The notes below the pieces were generated by a model. The model did not search any database. It was not told the DNA's origin and worked only from the letters and a program-made list of their open reading frames with translations. Source: Eggerthellaceae bacterium UBA5808 (GTDB lineage Bacteria > Actinomycetota > Coriobacteriia > Coriobacteriales > Eggerthellaceae). From it: a stretch of 64,000 nucleotides of DNA. Shown in pieces: positions 1 through 8,631 of this stretch (position 1 is its first letter; each line of letters starts with the position of its first letter). A program made the translations under genes and the position numbers. The DNA is taken from NCBI GenBank assembly GCA_002417975.1, contig DIDE01000086.1:26581-90580 (forward strand). The letters are read 5' to 3'.

Positions 1-506
1 GAACTTGTTCCTTCATGGTAGGCGAGTATGCCTGCAACATGCTGGCAGAAATGCTGTGGCTTATAGGCGCTCTCATGTGCTGCAAGTGCTTGGTTGATAT
101 ATGTCAGATAGTAGCGATCAAGGAGTGCAATGATGACGGCATCATGGTGATGTGCTTCGATGACTGCATCGCGAAATTCGGTGGCATCCTCGCAGCGACG
201 TTTGCTAAATTTGATACCAATTTTACGGGCAAAATGGGGGAAGTTGTCGCGCTCACGGCCGAGCATAATGAGGTAAGGTAACGAAAAATGTCGTTCGATT
301 TGTGCAGAGAACGATATGCCTTCGGAAAGACCAAAGCACATTGAAGCCGAAAGGGGCAATCCCATAGTATGAGCGATATCGCTCATTTGTTGAAGCTGAC
401 AATCGACGTGTCGATCGATATCATGCCAGTACTGTCCATATCCGTCGCGCTGAATCCAGTGCGTATGCGAATGAGCTGATGCAGTTGTGCGGGGTGGACA
501 AGTCAT
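1..506 (-). CDS. BtrH-like protein, C-terminal part cut by window edge
   Basis: Reading leftwards from the ATG at 504-506 gives an open frame of 168 codons that runs off the window. It is clearly homologous to the protein at 2285-3346: both share the order DCQ, LPLSA or LSLSA, FGLSEGI.FS, PYLI.LGR, DRYYLTYINQ and PQHF. This matches the butirosin BtrH N-terminal fold, a papain-like acyltransferase domain with an early Cys-Gln pair. The start lies 15 bases after the ligase stop (521-523), with a weak AAAGAAG ribosome site, so it is the third gene of a minus-strand operon. The N-terminus differs from its paralogue in a His-rich stretch before the domain. Substrate unknown; BtrH itself transfers an acyl group from a carrier protein to an amine. 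Confidence 0.72.
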   Translation of the reverse strand, partial: MTCPPRTTASAHSHTHWIQRDGYGQYWHDIDRHVDCQLQQMSDIAHTMGLPLSASMCFGLSEGISFSAQIERHFSLPYLIMLGRERDNFPHFARKIGIKFSKRRCEDATEFRDAVIEAHHHDAVIIALLDRYYLTYINQALAAHESAYKPQHFCQHVAGILAYHEGTS

Positions 507-520
507 GCTACAGCTTCTTT

Positions 521-2185
521 CTACGATTGGCTATTGGCAGTAGAGGAAGAATACAGAGCGCGCATGGTGTCTGCTCGTTTGAGCTTGCGGCTTGCGGTAT
601 AGATGAATGGTTTAGCCGTAAAGGTAACGTGCTTGAGCCGTCGATGAAGCGCAACATGTGCGTTGTAAGCGTCGACCGCATGAGAGATAGTGGCTTTGGC
701 GTGCGACACATCAGGAGTTTCTGGATCAAGAGAGATAAGCGCTGATAGATGATCGACGCCTGCCGAGGTATCAAGAAATACCAGCATATCTTGCAATCCT
801 TGTGTTAAGCGGAATAGGTTTTCAATTTCGGCAGGGTCGACATTTTCGCCATTAGAAAGGACGATGTTGTCGATAAGGCGTCCGTCAAAGAAAAGGAATC
901 CGTCGTCGTCAAGGTGACCCCGATCTCCTGTCTTAAACCATCCATCAATAAAGCGTTCGCGGTTGCGTTCATCGTCGCGATAATATCCCGGACTCACCAT
1001 GGGGCCGCGTACCAGAATTTCTTGCGTTGTCGGATCAATGCGAACGTTTACAAAAGGTTCAACTCGCCCGACCGATCCGCGCTTTCGTATTTCTTTGGTA
1101 TTGGTCGAAACGCTTGGGAAGCATTCAGTCATTCCATATCCGTTAAGGATAGTGACGCCAAAGTTTTCAAGACCCTGCTCGGTCTCGGGATTAAGACGTG
1201 CGCCTCCACATATGATGTAATCAAAATTTGGTCCGAAGGTTGTAAACACTTGCTTAAAGAATACTTTTCTTGGATCGCAGCCAATCTTGAGTAGGCCTTT
1301 ACGCAGCACGATAAGTAAGCGAGCTGCAATTGCCGTACATCCCGTGAGTTTGCTCTTAATGGTTTTATAAAAGCTATCAGCAATAAGGGGTACTGCCAAT
1401 ATAGTAACGGGTTGATATGCCTTAAGGTCTTCGGCTACGTAGCGCAGCCCACGCGATATGTAAGCACAGCATCCGACGTAAAGTGGATAAATAATCGCTG
1501 TGAGAATCGAATAAGCATGGTAAAACGGGAGGAGCGATATGTTACCACCGTCGATAACACCTTTCATCAGCATCTGGCCCATAATAACTTCTGATACAAG
1601 ATTTTCATGCGAAGTGGTTACGCCCTTTGGCCTGCCTGATGTTCCCGATGTATACATGATCATCACAAGGTCTTGGGGATCGGGCTGATTGATAGATAAA
1701 AAATCAGTATCGGATAGATCGTTGGGATTGTGATTGACGGCGTGCATTATCTCTTCGGTGGTAAGGAGAGTTCCTGACCAGAATGAAGTGATGGTAGAGG
1801 TAAAAGCTTGATCGCATATGACGATATCGGCATTGCTCTGATTGATAATATAGTCGAGCGATTGTGTATCAAGTGAATCGTCAAGGGGAACGACAATATC
1901 GTGGTCGGCAATGATTGCAAAGAAACAGAGCATCCAACAATAGCTGGGGACACCCATAAGTGCAATATGCAGTGATTCGCCAGAAGTCTTTTGTTGAATC
2001 AGCTGTGTAACAAAGGCAATGTCACTTTTGTATTGTTTGAAGTCGATGACGTGTTTTGCGTTGCCCTCAAAATACGAAACGGCGGGATGATGTCCGTATC
2101 GTCGGGCACTTTCGTTGATGATATCGACGATAGTTGAAGGACGGTACGGTATATCAAAGTAGTGCTGTTCGCGTTGATGTGCCAT
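521..2185 (-). CDS. Class I AMP-forming acyl-CoA/aryl ligase
   Basis: A 554-residue adenylate-forming enzyme that should activate a carboxylic acid as acyl-AMP and pass it to CoA or a carrier. Visible core motifs are IMYTSGTSGRPKGV (phosphate loop, about residue 173), NGYGMTECFP (about 345), GWFKTGDRG (about 417) and TASRKLKR near the C-terminus, which carries the usual catalytic lysine. Length fits the family. The start is supported by GAGGG five bases upstream of the ATG. It lies between two BtrH-like genes on the same strand, so its product is a plausible acyl donor precursor for them. No acyl carrier protein gene is visible in the window, so whether the acceptor is CoA or a carrier encoded elsewhere is open. 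Substrate cannot be read from the sequence. Confidence 0.85.
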   Translation of the reverse strand: MAHQREQHYFDIPYRPSTIVDIINESARRYGHHPAVSYFEGNAKHVIDFKQYKSDIAFVTQLIQQKTSGESLHIALMGVPSYCWMLCFFAIIADHDIVVPLDDSLDTQSLDYIINQSNADIVICDQAFTSTITSFWSGTLLTTEEIMHAVNHNPNDLSDTDFLSINQPDPQDLVMIMYTSGTSGRPKGVTTSHENLVSEVIMGQMLMKGVIDGGNISLLPFYHAYSILTAIIYPLYVGCCAYISRGLRYVAEDLKAYQPVTILAVPLIADSFYKTIKSKLTGCTAIAARLLIVLRKGLLKIGCDPRKVFFKQVFTTFGPNFDYIICGGARLNPETEQGLENFGVTILNGYGMTECFPSVSTNTKEIRKRGSVGRVEPFVNVRIDPTTQEILVRGPMVSPGYYRDDERNRERFIDGWFKTGDRGHLDDDGFLFFDGRLIDNIVLSNGENVDPAEIENLFRLTQGLQDMLVFLDTSAGVDHLSALISLDPETPDVSHAKATISHAVDAYNAHVALHRRLKHVTFTAKPFIYTASRKLKRADTMRALYSSSTANSQS

Positions 2186-2284
2186 GTTTACCCTCGAGCC
2201 ATAGGCAATGAACTTTAATGAACGAATATGTAGTACATCTAGTGTGATAAATGAAGAGGATTAGCGCCATCCAGTGAACAAAAA

Positions 2285-3346
2285 TTAAGACATATCGTCT
2301 CTGATCGTCTCAGCACGCTTAAGTAAGTTTTTCCAACACGTGAGTTCATCTTCGGCAAGTTTGTTTATAGTCGGAGAAAACGTTTGAGCCACCCTACGTA
2401 CGTCATCGCTTTGGAGTGAGAGCCCAAATGATTTCCAGCGTTTTCCCAGTGAATGTAGCTCTTTGGCGGAGGACTTAAGAGACTCATATGTGGCTCCTAG
2501 TGCTGCTGATTCGTCGAGAAAGCGCGCGTATACCTCGCGATAGAGAGATCCTGTCATTTCAAATTCGTTAATCAGCACTCCTAATACGCCAAATTGAAAA
2601 CGGAGTGCAGATTGATAGAGCGAGGTGTTGATGGGCACAAAAGATTTGGATTCTTTGGCGAGTAAGCGGAGACCGGCAATGCCCGCGTTGGAATCGTCTT
2701 CGGCAAGCATTCGCCGACAATTGGCGATGATACTGTTGATAGTCATGCGCGTAAGGTCAAAATTGCGTCGATCTAAATGAGGAATGGTGATCAGAAGATA
2801 TTTTCCGAGTGGAGGATAGACATCCCAACGGGCGGTTCTGGCCTCTTGCATCTCTGCTTCGGGGACTAATTCGACGTGTTTAGAAAATAGATCAAATACA
2901 CGGTAGACACCCTCGCTGTAATCGAGGACAGCTATAAGATGGGCACTAAAATGTTGTGGCGTAAAATAGGTGTCATTTTTTGCAAGGTGCTGGTTTACAT
3001 ACGTAAGATAAAAGCGGTCGGTATATGCCAGGACAATGCGGTTGGTATTTTTCGTACTTGCTACAAGAGCTTTAAATTCTTGCGGGTCGGTCATTTTACC
3101 TGTTCGATAAGAAATGGAAAATTTACTGCAGAGCGTTTCGAGATTCGTTCGAGATCGGCCGAGTATGATGAGGTATGGAAAACCATTAAGCTTTACCTGC
3201 TCAATTGAAAAACCAATTCCCTCCGATAATCCGAAAATTTGATAGGCCGAAAGACTAAGCCCTGCCGTTTGCATAATGTCGTCTAGGTGCTGAATCTGAC
3301 AGTCGATCGGCTGATCGATGGTGTGCTGATACGTCTTGATATCCAT
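2285..3346 (-). CDS. BtrH N-terminal/DUF4872-type protein
   Basis: 353 residues from the ATG at 3344-3346, which has AGGAAG seven bases upstream; a longer frame to 3439 exists but adds residues unlike its paralogue. The N-terminal half has the BtrH_N pattern: DCQIQHLDDI, then a GLSLSA...FGLSEGIGFS stretch, then PYLIILGRSR. The C-terminal half (about 195-350) is helical with NAGIAGLRLLAKE, typical of the DUF4872 part of this family. BtrH moves an amino-acyl side chain from an acyl carrier protein to an aminoglycoside; relatives occur in many uncharacterised small-molecule loci. It is the first gene of the operon with the ligase and the second BtrH-like gene, and divergent from the small peptide gene at 3575. 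Function here is inferred only as acyl transfer. Confidence 0.78.
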   Translation of the reverse strand: MDIKTYQHTIDQPIDCQIQHLDDIMQTAGLSLSAYQIFGLSEGIGFSIEQVKLNGFPYLIILGRSRTNLETLCSKFSISYRTGKMTDPQEFKALVASTKNTNRIVLAYTDRFYLTYVNQHLAKNDTYFTPQHFSAHLIAVLDYSEGVYRVFDLFSKHVELVPEAEMQEARTARWDVYPPLGKYLLITIPHLDRRNFDLTRMTINSIIANCRRMLAEDDSNAGIAGLRLLAKESKSFVPINTSLYQSALRFQFGVLGVLINEFEMTGSLYREVYARFLDESAALGATYESLKSSAKELHSLGKRWKSFGLSLQSDDVRRVAQTFSPTINKLAEDELTCWKNLLKRAETIRDDMS

Positions 3347-3574
3347 AGGTGACTTCCTTTGTTTCGTTTCGCTACGTCCAGTTGCTAAAACATACAATAA
3401 AAGATAAGATTCCGAACCATATTGCAAGAATGATAACAATTAAGGAGATTTACTTAAAAAAGTTATACAATATATTTGCAACGTAACAGATATTAATAAG
3501 CGACAAAAGTTCGTTGCATAGGTCATAAGGGGCGTATGCCATAGATAGGCCCCATAAAAAGATGGGAGGTACTC

Positions 3575-3742
3575 ATGGATGCAAAGCAGAACCAGCACGA
3601 CACGTATGATCTCACGGACATGCTTAAAGAGCAGGAAGATAAGTATGGTGAGATCGAAGAGCTTGAAGAGGTAGTTGCACTCAGTTCTGGTGGTGGTACA
3701 GACAATTCTGGCAGTGGTAGTGGTGGCAGCAATCGTAGCTAG
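3575..3742 (+). CDS. 55-residue RiPP-like precursor peptide candidate
   Basis: ATG at 3575 is preceded by GGGAGG with five bases of spacing, one of the best ribosome sites in the window. The peptide has two parts: residues 1-34 are polar, acidic and probably helical (ending EEIEELEEVV-like; seen as GEIEELEEVVAL), and residues 37-55 are almost only Gly, Ser, Thr, Asn and Asp (SSGGGTDNSGSGSGG, then SNRS). An acidic leader followed by a low-complexity hydroxyl-rich core is the pattern of many ribosomal peptide precursors such as microcin B17; it has no Cys. A GGGGC/GCCCC hairpin (3529-3553) lies in the likely 5' leader, and a strong terminator follows. It is divergent from the BtrH-ligase operon. 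No YcaO, lanthipeptide or radical SAM gene is visible in the window, so maturation, if any, is a guess. Confidence 0.7.
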   Translation: MDAKQNQHDTYDLTDMLKEQEDKYGEIEELEEVVALSSGGGTDNSGSGSGGSNRS

Positions 3743-3760
3743 ATTGCGCCAATATCGGCA

Positions 3761-3793
3761 AAGGGGTGTGCGCATAGGTGCACACCCCTTTTG
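3761..3793 (+). terminator. Rho-independent terminator of the small peptide gene
   Basis: GGGGTGTGC (from 3763) pairs perfectly with GCACACCCC, with a short loop and a following T-run. It begins about 20 bases after the peptide stop, making the peptide gene a single-gene transcript separate from the thioesterase gene. Confidence 0.88.
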
Positions 3794-3823
3794 CATTGTA
3801 CGTATAGCTTGGGGGTGTAAATA

Positions 3824-4330
3824 ATGAACACGATCAAATCCAATGATGCTTCTCTTCGCACCGTAACCGATGTTCATATTCGCTATAGCGATGTTGACAC
3901 GATGGGTGTCGTCTACAATGTTAATTACTTTCTGTACTTTGAAGACGCGCGCACCGATTTTCTTTTGAAGTTTGGCATGACCTATCTCAACATTCATGAG
4001 CACGGAATTTTGACCCCAGTGATTGAGTCTACGTGCCATTATGATCGCCCCCTTTTCTTTCGTGACCAGGTACAAATCGAAACGTCAATCATCCAAGCGA
4101 GTGGTGTAAAAGTTAGCTTTAGATTCGATGTATGTGCCAACGAAGAAACAAAGCCTCGAGCTACGGGTATGGCTCGTATTGGCTTTGTAGATGAATTGTT
4201 CCAGCCCGTCAATATTGCGCATCGATGGCCAGAACTTTATCGCGGCCTCATGAACGCCTACCGGGGTATTCCCGTCAATCCTGATGACTTTTCTGAAAAA
4301 TCACTCCCTTCAGTTGATTCAGCTGGATAA
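3824..4330 (+). CDS. Hotdog-fold acyl-CoA thioesterase (YbgC/4HBT family)
   Basis: 168 residues. The N-terminal motif VHIRYSDVDTMGVVYNVNYF matches the YbgC/4-hydroxybenzoyl-CoA thioesterase signature, including the catalytic Asp before the MG.VYN segment and the FE.AR helix. Such enzymes hydrolyse acyl-CoA or acyl-carrier thioesters in the cytoplasm. The gene follows the peptide gene on the same strand but is separated from it by a strong terminator, and has a GGGGG-type ribosome site before ATG 3824. Its last 12 bases overlap the end of the convergent ABC permease gene. Beside an acyl ligase and two acyltransferase-like genes it may edit or release the acyl group, but it could equally be an unlinked housekeeping thioesterase. 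Confidence 0.82.
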   Translation: MNTIKSNDASLRTVTDVHIRYSDVDTMGVVYNVNYFLYFEDARTDFLLKFGMTYLNIHEHGILTPVIESTCHYDRPLFFRDQVQIETSIIQASGVKVSFRFDVCANEETKPRATGMARIGFVDELFQPVNIAHRWPELYRGLMNAYRGIPVNPDDFSEKSLPSVDSAG

Positions 4331-6781
4331 CAACTCATGTATATCGATCCAATGGATCGATCGAGCGGCGACGAATGACCCTACTACAAACAAAAGCACA
4401 ATGAGCGCAGTGGGCAGTGCAATCATCTGGAATGTGTAATGCGTTACGTTATGAGGAAGTCCAACGTTTGACAAAATGAGATCGAGTAGCGCGTTGTTCC
4501 CAACAAAGATAAGAATTATTCCTAACAATGCACCGCATAGAGCTGTTATAAAAAAGCGTAATGCGAACTGCCTGCGTAGGCGGCCAGAAGAGAATCCAAG
4601 ATGTTTGAGAATAGCTAGATCGCGTCGTTCATGCGCGACTGCTCGAGAGCAGAGCATTACAACGATCACCAACGAAAATATCGAGACAAAGACATAGATA
4701 AGCGTTTCGAGCGTTTGCACTGTTGATTGAGCAGTTACAAGCGTTTTATCGTATGTTCCTCCTACGGTGGATTGCACCGTTGGATAGGTACTGCGAAGAG
4801 CATCATGTGCATCTTCGGCGTCTGCTGCATCTGCGAAAACGTAGCGTAGTGTCGGATCGATCTCGGCATTTGGAACGTTGTAGAGTCGTGCCTTTCCTGA
4901 TACGAGCATGCCAAAGCAATTGCCACCATCAGCGATAGAACTCATATATCCGCAGATGGTATACGTTGCTGTCGAACCATTTGACGAAAGTTCGATCGAA
5001 TCTCCAATATGTACGTTGTTCTGTTGCGCAACGAGCTCGGTAATAACGATTTCATGATCGTTGAGCGGAGCGGTGCCTTCATACACGCTTTGAAAGTCGT
5101 CGGGAACGCCATATACAAGTCCCAAATATTTTAGACCATCCATTTCCATGTAGCACGAATCATAGGAATATTGACGAACGATGGTGGCATGCTGCGCAAT
5201 CGTTTGGGCAATATCTTCTTGAGTTGGTGCATCGGCCAATGTCAGACTAGAGATGGAATCGGTAATGCTGAGTGCATAGTAGGGGACGCCAAAAGAGCGT
5301 GAGATGTTCGTCTCCGAATAAGCATCATCCATCGAAGCGATACTGATAGGCGAAAAGATAAGTAACGCAATAATAAAGGTGGTTCCAATATAGCGTACGG
5401 GAGCACTACTCATCTGGTGAAATGCTAGTTTGAGGTCGAGTAGCCCTGTGCGATGACATATGACAGGAATCATCCATGTGTTTACATGGCGTTTGCCTTC
5501 GAAACTACTTCGCATTGCATCAAGAGGGGAAATTGCCGTCAAAGCATGTGTCTTAAAAAACACGACACCGATGATGATCAACAGGATTGCAATGAGCATT
5601 GGTATACAGAGCATCCAATCAATAGATGCCGTTGCAAGCAATCCAGTAACGGGAACAAAAAGTGGAGCGAGTGCTTGTATAACGGGAATATCACACAACA
5701 GTGAACACGTGATTCCAATAAGTGCAGCGCCAACGTATTGTACGAGTACAACAATGCGTAACATGCCCGTGGTAAACCCTTGAGTCTTAAGAATTCCAAG
5801 ATTGGCGTAGTCGAGCATCAAGGCAGAGCTGATTGAATGCCGTATAACCAGGAGCGTAACAAGACCTAAAAGGGTAACGAAAACAAAGAGCATGCTGCAC
5901 AGTAGATTGAGCATGATCATCGTATACGACATACTTTGCTCGATTGTAAGCGTTGCGTATGCTTGACTAAAGAGGTCACAGGTGTCGTTAATGGATCGTT
6001 GTACTTGAGCGAGGGTTGCTGAATCCTGCGTGTCAGTATACATATTGAGGTTTGTTACGTGATGACAATCGGGTGTGTCCCCCGGAATTGCTCTATTTTT
6101 AAGATCGTCAGCAGTTGCCGACAAACGCGCGTAAGCTTCTTCGCTTATTAAATAGTATTTTGCGTCAATAACATTTGCACCTAGTAGGGGTTCTTCGATA
6201 AAACCCTTAATCGTGAATGTTTCGGCATAATCGGTACCAGTCCATAAGGTTACGCTATCGCCGATTGCGCAATGTTGTTGATCGGCGGCGGTAATAGGCA
6301 GATAGATCTCTTGCCCCTGAGGTGCTTCGGGGCTATCGATGAACCCCGTTTTATGTTGATTGAAAACGCGGTATCGTTGTTGGCCGTTCTGGTCGATAGA
6401 TGTATGTTCGGGCTGGCCTGCTGTTGCTTCTGTACCTGTTTGATCAAAGGGGCACACAAACAGTACTTGTGAGCTTGAAGCATCACCTATGCGGCTTGAT
6501 CCGCAGTAGAGCGAATCGTATTGATCGATATGCATAACATGCGCGCATGCAGCAGCGCTATCAACGGTTGCATCATCAATTGTCCATTGAGGAATAAACG
6601 AAACGATTGATCCATAGCCTGCTTGATCAAGAGCGCGTGTATCTTCTTGGGCTGATACCGTATACAAAGAGGATATAGATCCAAGCAGCGTTGCAATGAC
6701 AAATACGAGACAGGCAATGCCACATAATCCTCCCCATCGTGCACGAATGGCTGCTTTGATGAGTGTCGCCAAGGCTTTCAT
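4319..6781 (-). CDS. ABC transporter permease, double FtsX domain
   Basis: 820 residues with one N-terminal membrane helix (about 15-37), a large extracytoplasmic domain (about 40-285), a block of helices (about 290-410), a second extracytoplasmic domain (about 430-680), and a final FtsX block (about 690-815) containing SRAVAHERRDLAILKHLGFS. This is the MacB-like/type VII ABC architecture that works on membrane or periplasmic substrates such as lipids, peptides and toxins rather than simple import. The downstream end of the gene overlaps the thioesterase stop. Its ATPase partner starts seven bases upstream at 6788-7549 on the same strand. Export or resistance for a product of the neighbouring peptide locus is possible but not shown. 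Confidence 0.88.
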   Translation of the reverse strand: MKALATLIKAAIRARWGGLCGIACLVFVIATLLGSISSLYTVSAQEDTRALDQAGYGSIVSFIPQWTIDDATVDSAAACAHVMHIDQYDSLYCGSSRIGDASSSQVLFVCPFDQTGTEATAGQPEHTSIDQNGQQRYRVFNQHKTGFIDSPEAPQGQEIYLPITAADQQHCAIGDSVTLWTGTDYAETFTIKGFIEEPLLGANVIDAKYYLISEEAYARLSATADDLKNRAIPGDTPDCHHVTNLNMYTDTQDSATLAQVQRSINDTCDLFSQAYATLTIEQSMSYTMIMLNLLCSMLFVFVTLLGLVTLLVIRHSISSALMLDYANLGILKTQGFTTGMLRIVVLVQYVGAALIGITCSLLCDIPVIQALAPLFVPVTGLLATASIDWMLCIPMLIAILLIIIGVVFFKTHALTAISPLDAMRSSFEGKRHVNTWMIPVICHRTGLLDLKLAFHQMSSAPVRYIGTTFIIALLIFSPISIASMDDAYSETNISRSFGVPYYALSITDSISSLTLADAPTQEDIAQTIAQHATIVRQYSYDSCYMEMDGLKYLGLVYGVPDDFQSVYEGTAPLNDHEIVITELVAQQNNVHIGDSIELSSNGSTATYTICGYMSSIADGGNCFGMLVSGKARLYNVPNAEIDPTLRYVFADAADAEDAHDALRSTYPTVQSTVGGTYDKTLVTAQSTVQTLETLIYVFVSIFSLVIVVMLCSRAVAHERRDLAILKHLGFSSGRLRRQFALRFFITALCGALLGIILIFVGNNALLDLILSNVGLPHNVTHYTFQMIALPTALIVLLFVVGSFVAARSIHWIDIHELLSS

Positions 6782-6787
6782 TGCCGA

Positions 6788-7549
6788 CTACCATTCATGT
6801 TCCAAGAGCCAGTTGTTAACAAGGTATTCACGCGCGATGATATCTCGTGCATGGTAGGGCGGAAGGAATAGCTCGTCTTTGATTGTCCCATCATCAAGGT
6901 AAATTAAGCGTGTTGCTCGAAGTGCCGCATGAGCATCATGAGTGACCATAAGAATGCTCTGGCTACGTCGCGAGAGATCGGTAAGCAAGTTGAGAATATG
7001 CGTGGAATTGCGGCGGTTAAGTGCCCCTGTTGGTTCGTCGGCAAAGAGAAGTGCTGGACGGTTAATAAGCGCGCGTGCAATTGCGGCGCGTTGCAGTTCT
7101 CCACCAGAAACCTGTGAGGGCAGATGGTCGGCAATATGATCAATAGAGAGATCGTATAACAGGTCTTCTACGCGTTGATTAACTGTATCGGGTATTGATC
7201 CAGGGCATACATAGCCTGCAACAGCGATATTCTCTGCGATCGTAAGATTGCTTACTAGGTTCGCTTGTTGGAACACGAACCCGAATGATGCGCTGCGTAC
7301 ATGAGCAAGATTATTCTCGCTGAGTGTTGCAAGATCTTGCGACTCAAATCGTACACGGCCGCTACTTGCACTATCCATGCCGCTTAGGCAATGGAGCAAG
7401 GTTGATTTGCCCGATCCCGACGATCCCATGATGACGGTAAAATCTCCCTCATAAATGTCGAGGTCAATATCGTGGAGAACGAGATCGTTTGAAGGACCTG
7501 AACCGTATCGTTTTGAGAGATGCTGTGCGCTCAGTAAAATATGTTCCAT
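6788..7549 (-). CDS. ABC transporter ATP-binding protein (MacB/LolD type)
   Basis: 253 residues with a complete ATPase set: Walker A GSSGSGKST (about residue 43), Q-loop region FVFQQANLVSNLT, signature VSGGELQRAAIARAL (about 147), Walker B ALLFADEPTGAL, and H-loop MVTHD. The GALN segment after Walker B is typical of the lipoprotein/MacB-type ATPases that pair with FtsX permeases. It is encoded just upstream of the permease gene with six bases between them, so the two form one transcription unit. The ribosome site before ATG 7549 is weak (AGAGCGAAC). Confidence 0.92.
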   Translation of the reverse strand: MEHILLSAQHLSKRYGSGPSNDLVLHDIDLDIYEGDFTVIMGSSGSGKSTLLHCLSGMDSASSGRVRFESQDLATLSENNLAHVRSASFGFVFQQANLVSNLTIAENIAVAGYVCPGSIPDTVNQRVEDLLYDLSIDHIADHLPSQVSGGELQRAAIARALINRPALLFADEPTGALNRRNSTHILNLLTDLSRRSQSILMVTHDAHAALRATRLIYLDDGTIKDELFLPPYHARDIIAREYLVNNWLLEHEW

Positions 7550-7845
7550 GGGTTCGCTCTCTGTTTCGGCAATCGACGATCGCGAGGTGGAGAGCCATAC
7601 AAGTGTCTGCGCTTATTCACGGGTATGCCGTGATTTCGCCACCTATCGCGCCTCGCTCTGCACACTGCGGCCATTCATACTAAAGAGGTGCGTGATGATG
7701 CATACACGCATACTATGCGATTTGTCCTTAACACTTGGAGTCATCTTTGTGCTATGTGCGGGCAGAGGACGAAACGAGATGAAACTGTATAGTTTGCCGC
7801 TATTTTGCTGCGGATATAGGCAACGTTTGAAGGCGTACGCGCGTG

Positions 7846-8607
7846 TTAGATAGATGGCGTACCGAGCAAATCAAAGAGTAGTCGGATAGCAAAGACAATG
7901 ACGACGACGATGATTATAGGACGGGTGATACGGCTTGCGTCATGAGCAAAAAGATGTGCGCCAAGCAAGTTGCCGATTATGTTAAAGACGCCGGCAACAA
8001 GTCCAAGGCCAACGAGTACAACGTTGCCAAAGGCAAAGACGACGAGTGCTGTTACGTTGGTTGCTAGATTGATTGCTTTCGTTGTTCCATTAGCTGTTCG
8101 AAGATCAAGGTGAGCACAGCTCGTAAGCAAAAGAATAAGGAATGTCCCTGTTCCAGGACCGTAAAAGCCATCATAGACGCCAATGATGGCTGCAATAATG
8201 GCTGTAATTACGAGAGTCTTACGTAATCCAAATCCTTCTTGTGCGTAACGATCAAGGTCGCGTGTCCGCAAGACGTAATACATGATAAGGGGAAGTGCTG
8301 CGAGCATAAGCCATTTGATAACGGTATCGCCAACAAGTAGAACGAGATTACTTCCGCAAAATGATCCTGTTAAGCCGCAGCAGACGCCAACAAGTACCAG
8401 AGGTGCTGCTAAGTAGCCATGTTTTGCGAATCGCCAGGTTGATGCCAGTGTTCCCATGGTCGAGCTAAGCTTATTGGTTCCGATTGCCTGATGTACGGGT
8501 AACCCTGCAAATAAGTAGGCGGGAAGCGAAATAAGTCCGCCGCCACCAGCAATTGCATCAACAAAGCCCGCTATAAGTGCGAGCGGGCAGACAATCAGTA
8601 ATTCCAC
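7846..8607 (-). CDS. TSUP (TauE/SafE) family membrane permease
   Basis: 253 residues, almost entirely hydrophobic, about eight predicted helices. The N-terminal GFVDAIAGGGGLISLPAYL and the HQAIGTNKLSSTMGT stretch are the hallmark half-repeat of the TSUP family, which moves sulfite, sulfonates, sulfoacetate or other organic anions. The gene follows the DAACS symporter gene by 24 bases on the same strand with a GGAGG-type ribosome site (reverse of cctccgg near 8620), so the two are probably co-transcribed. A second, larger TSUP member lies at 60096. Substrate not predictable. Confidence 0.85.
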   Translation of the reverse strand: MELLIVCPLALIAGFVDAIAGGGGLISLPAYLFAGLPVHQAIGTNKLSSTMGTLASTWRFAKHGYLAAPLVLVGVCCGLTGSFCGSNLVLLVGDTVIKWLMLAALPLIMYYVLRTRDLDRYAQEGFGLRKTLVITAIIAAIIGVYDGFYGPGTGTFLILLLTSCAHLDLRTANGTTKAINLATNVTALVVFAFGNVVLVGLGLVAGVFNIIGNLLGAHLFAHDASRITRPIIIVVVIVFAIRLLFDLLGTPSI

Positions 8608-8631
8608 GGGTTAAATAACCTCCGGAGATGT

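Noticed and set aside
3440..4075. 211-codon minus-strand frame opposite the peptide and thioesterase genes
   Set aside because: Antisense to two well-supported genes and their terminator, no ribosome site, odd composition.
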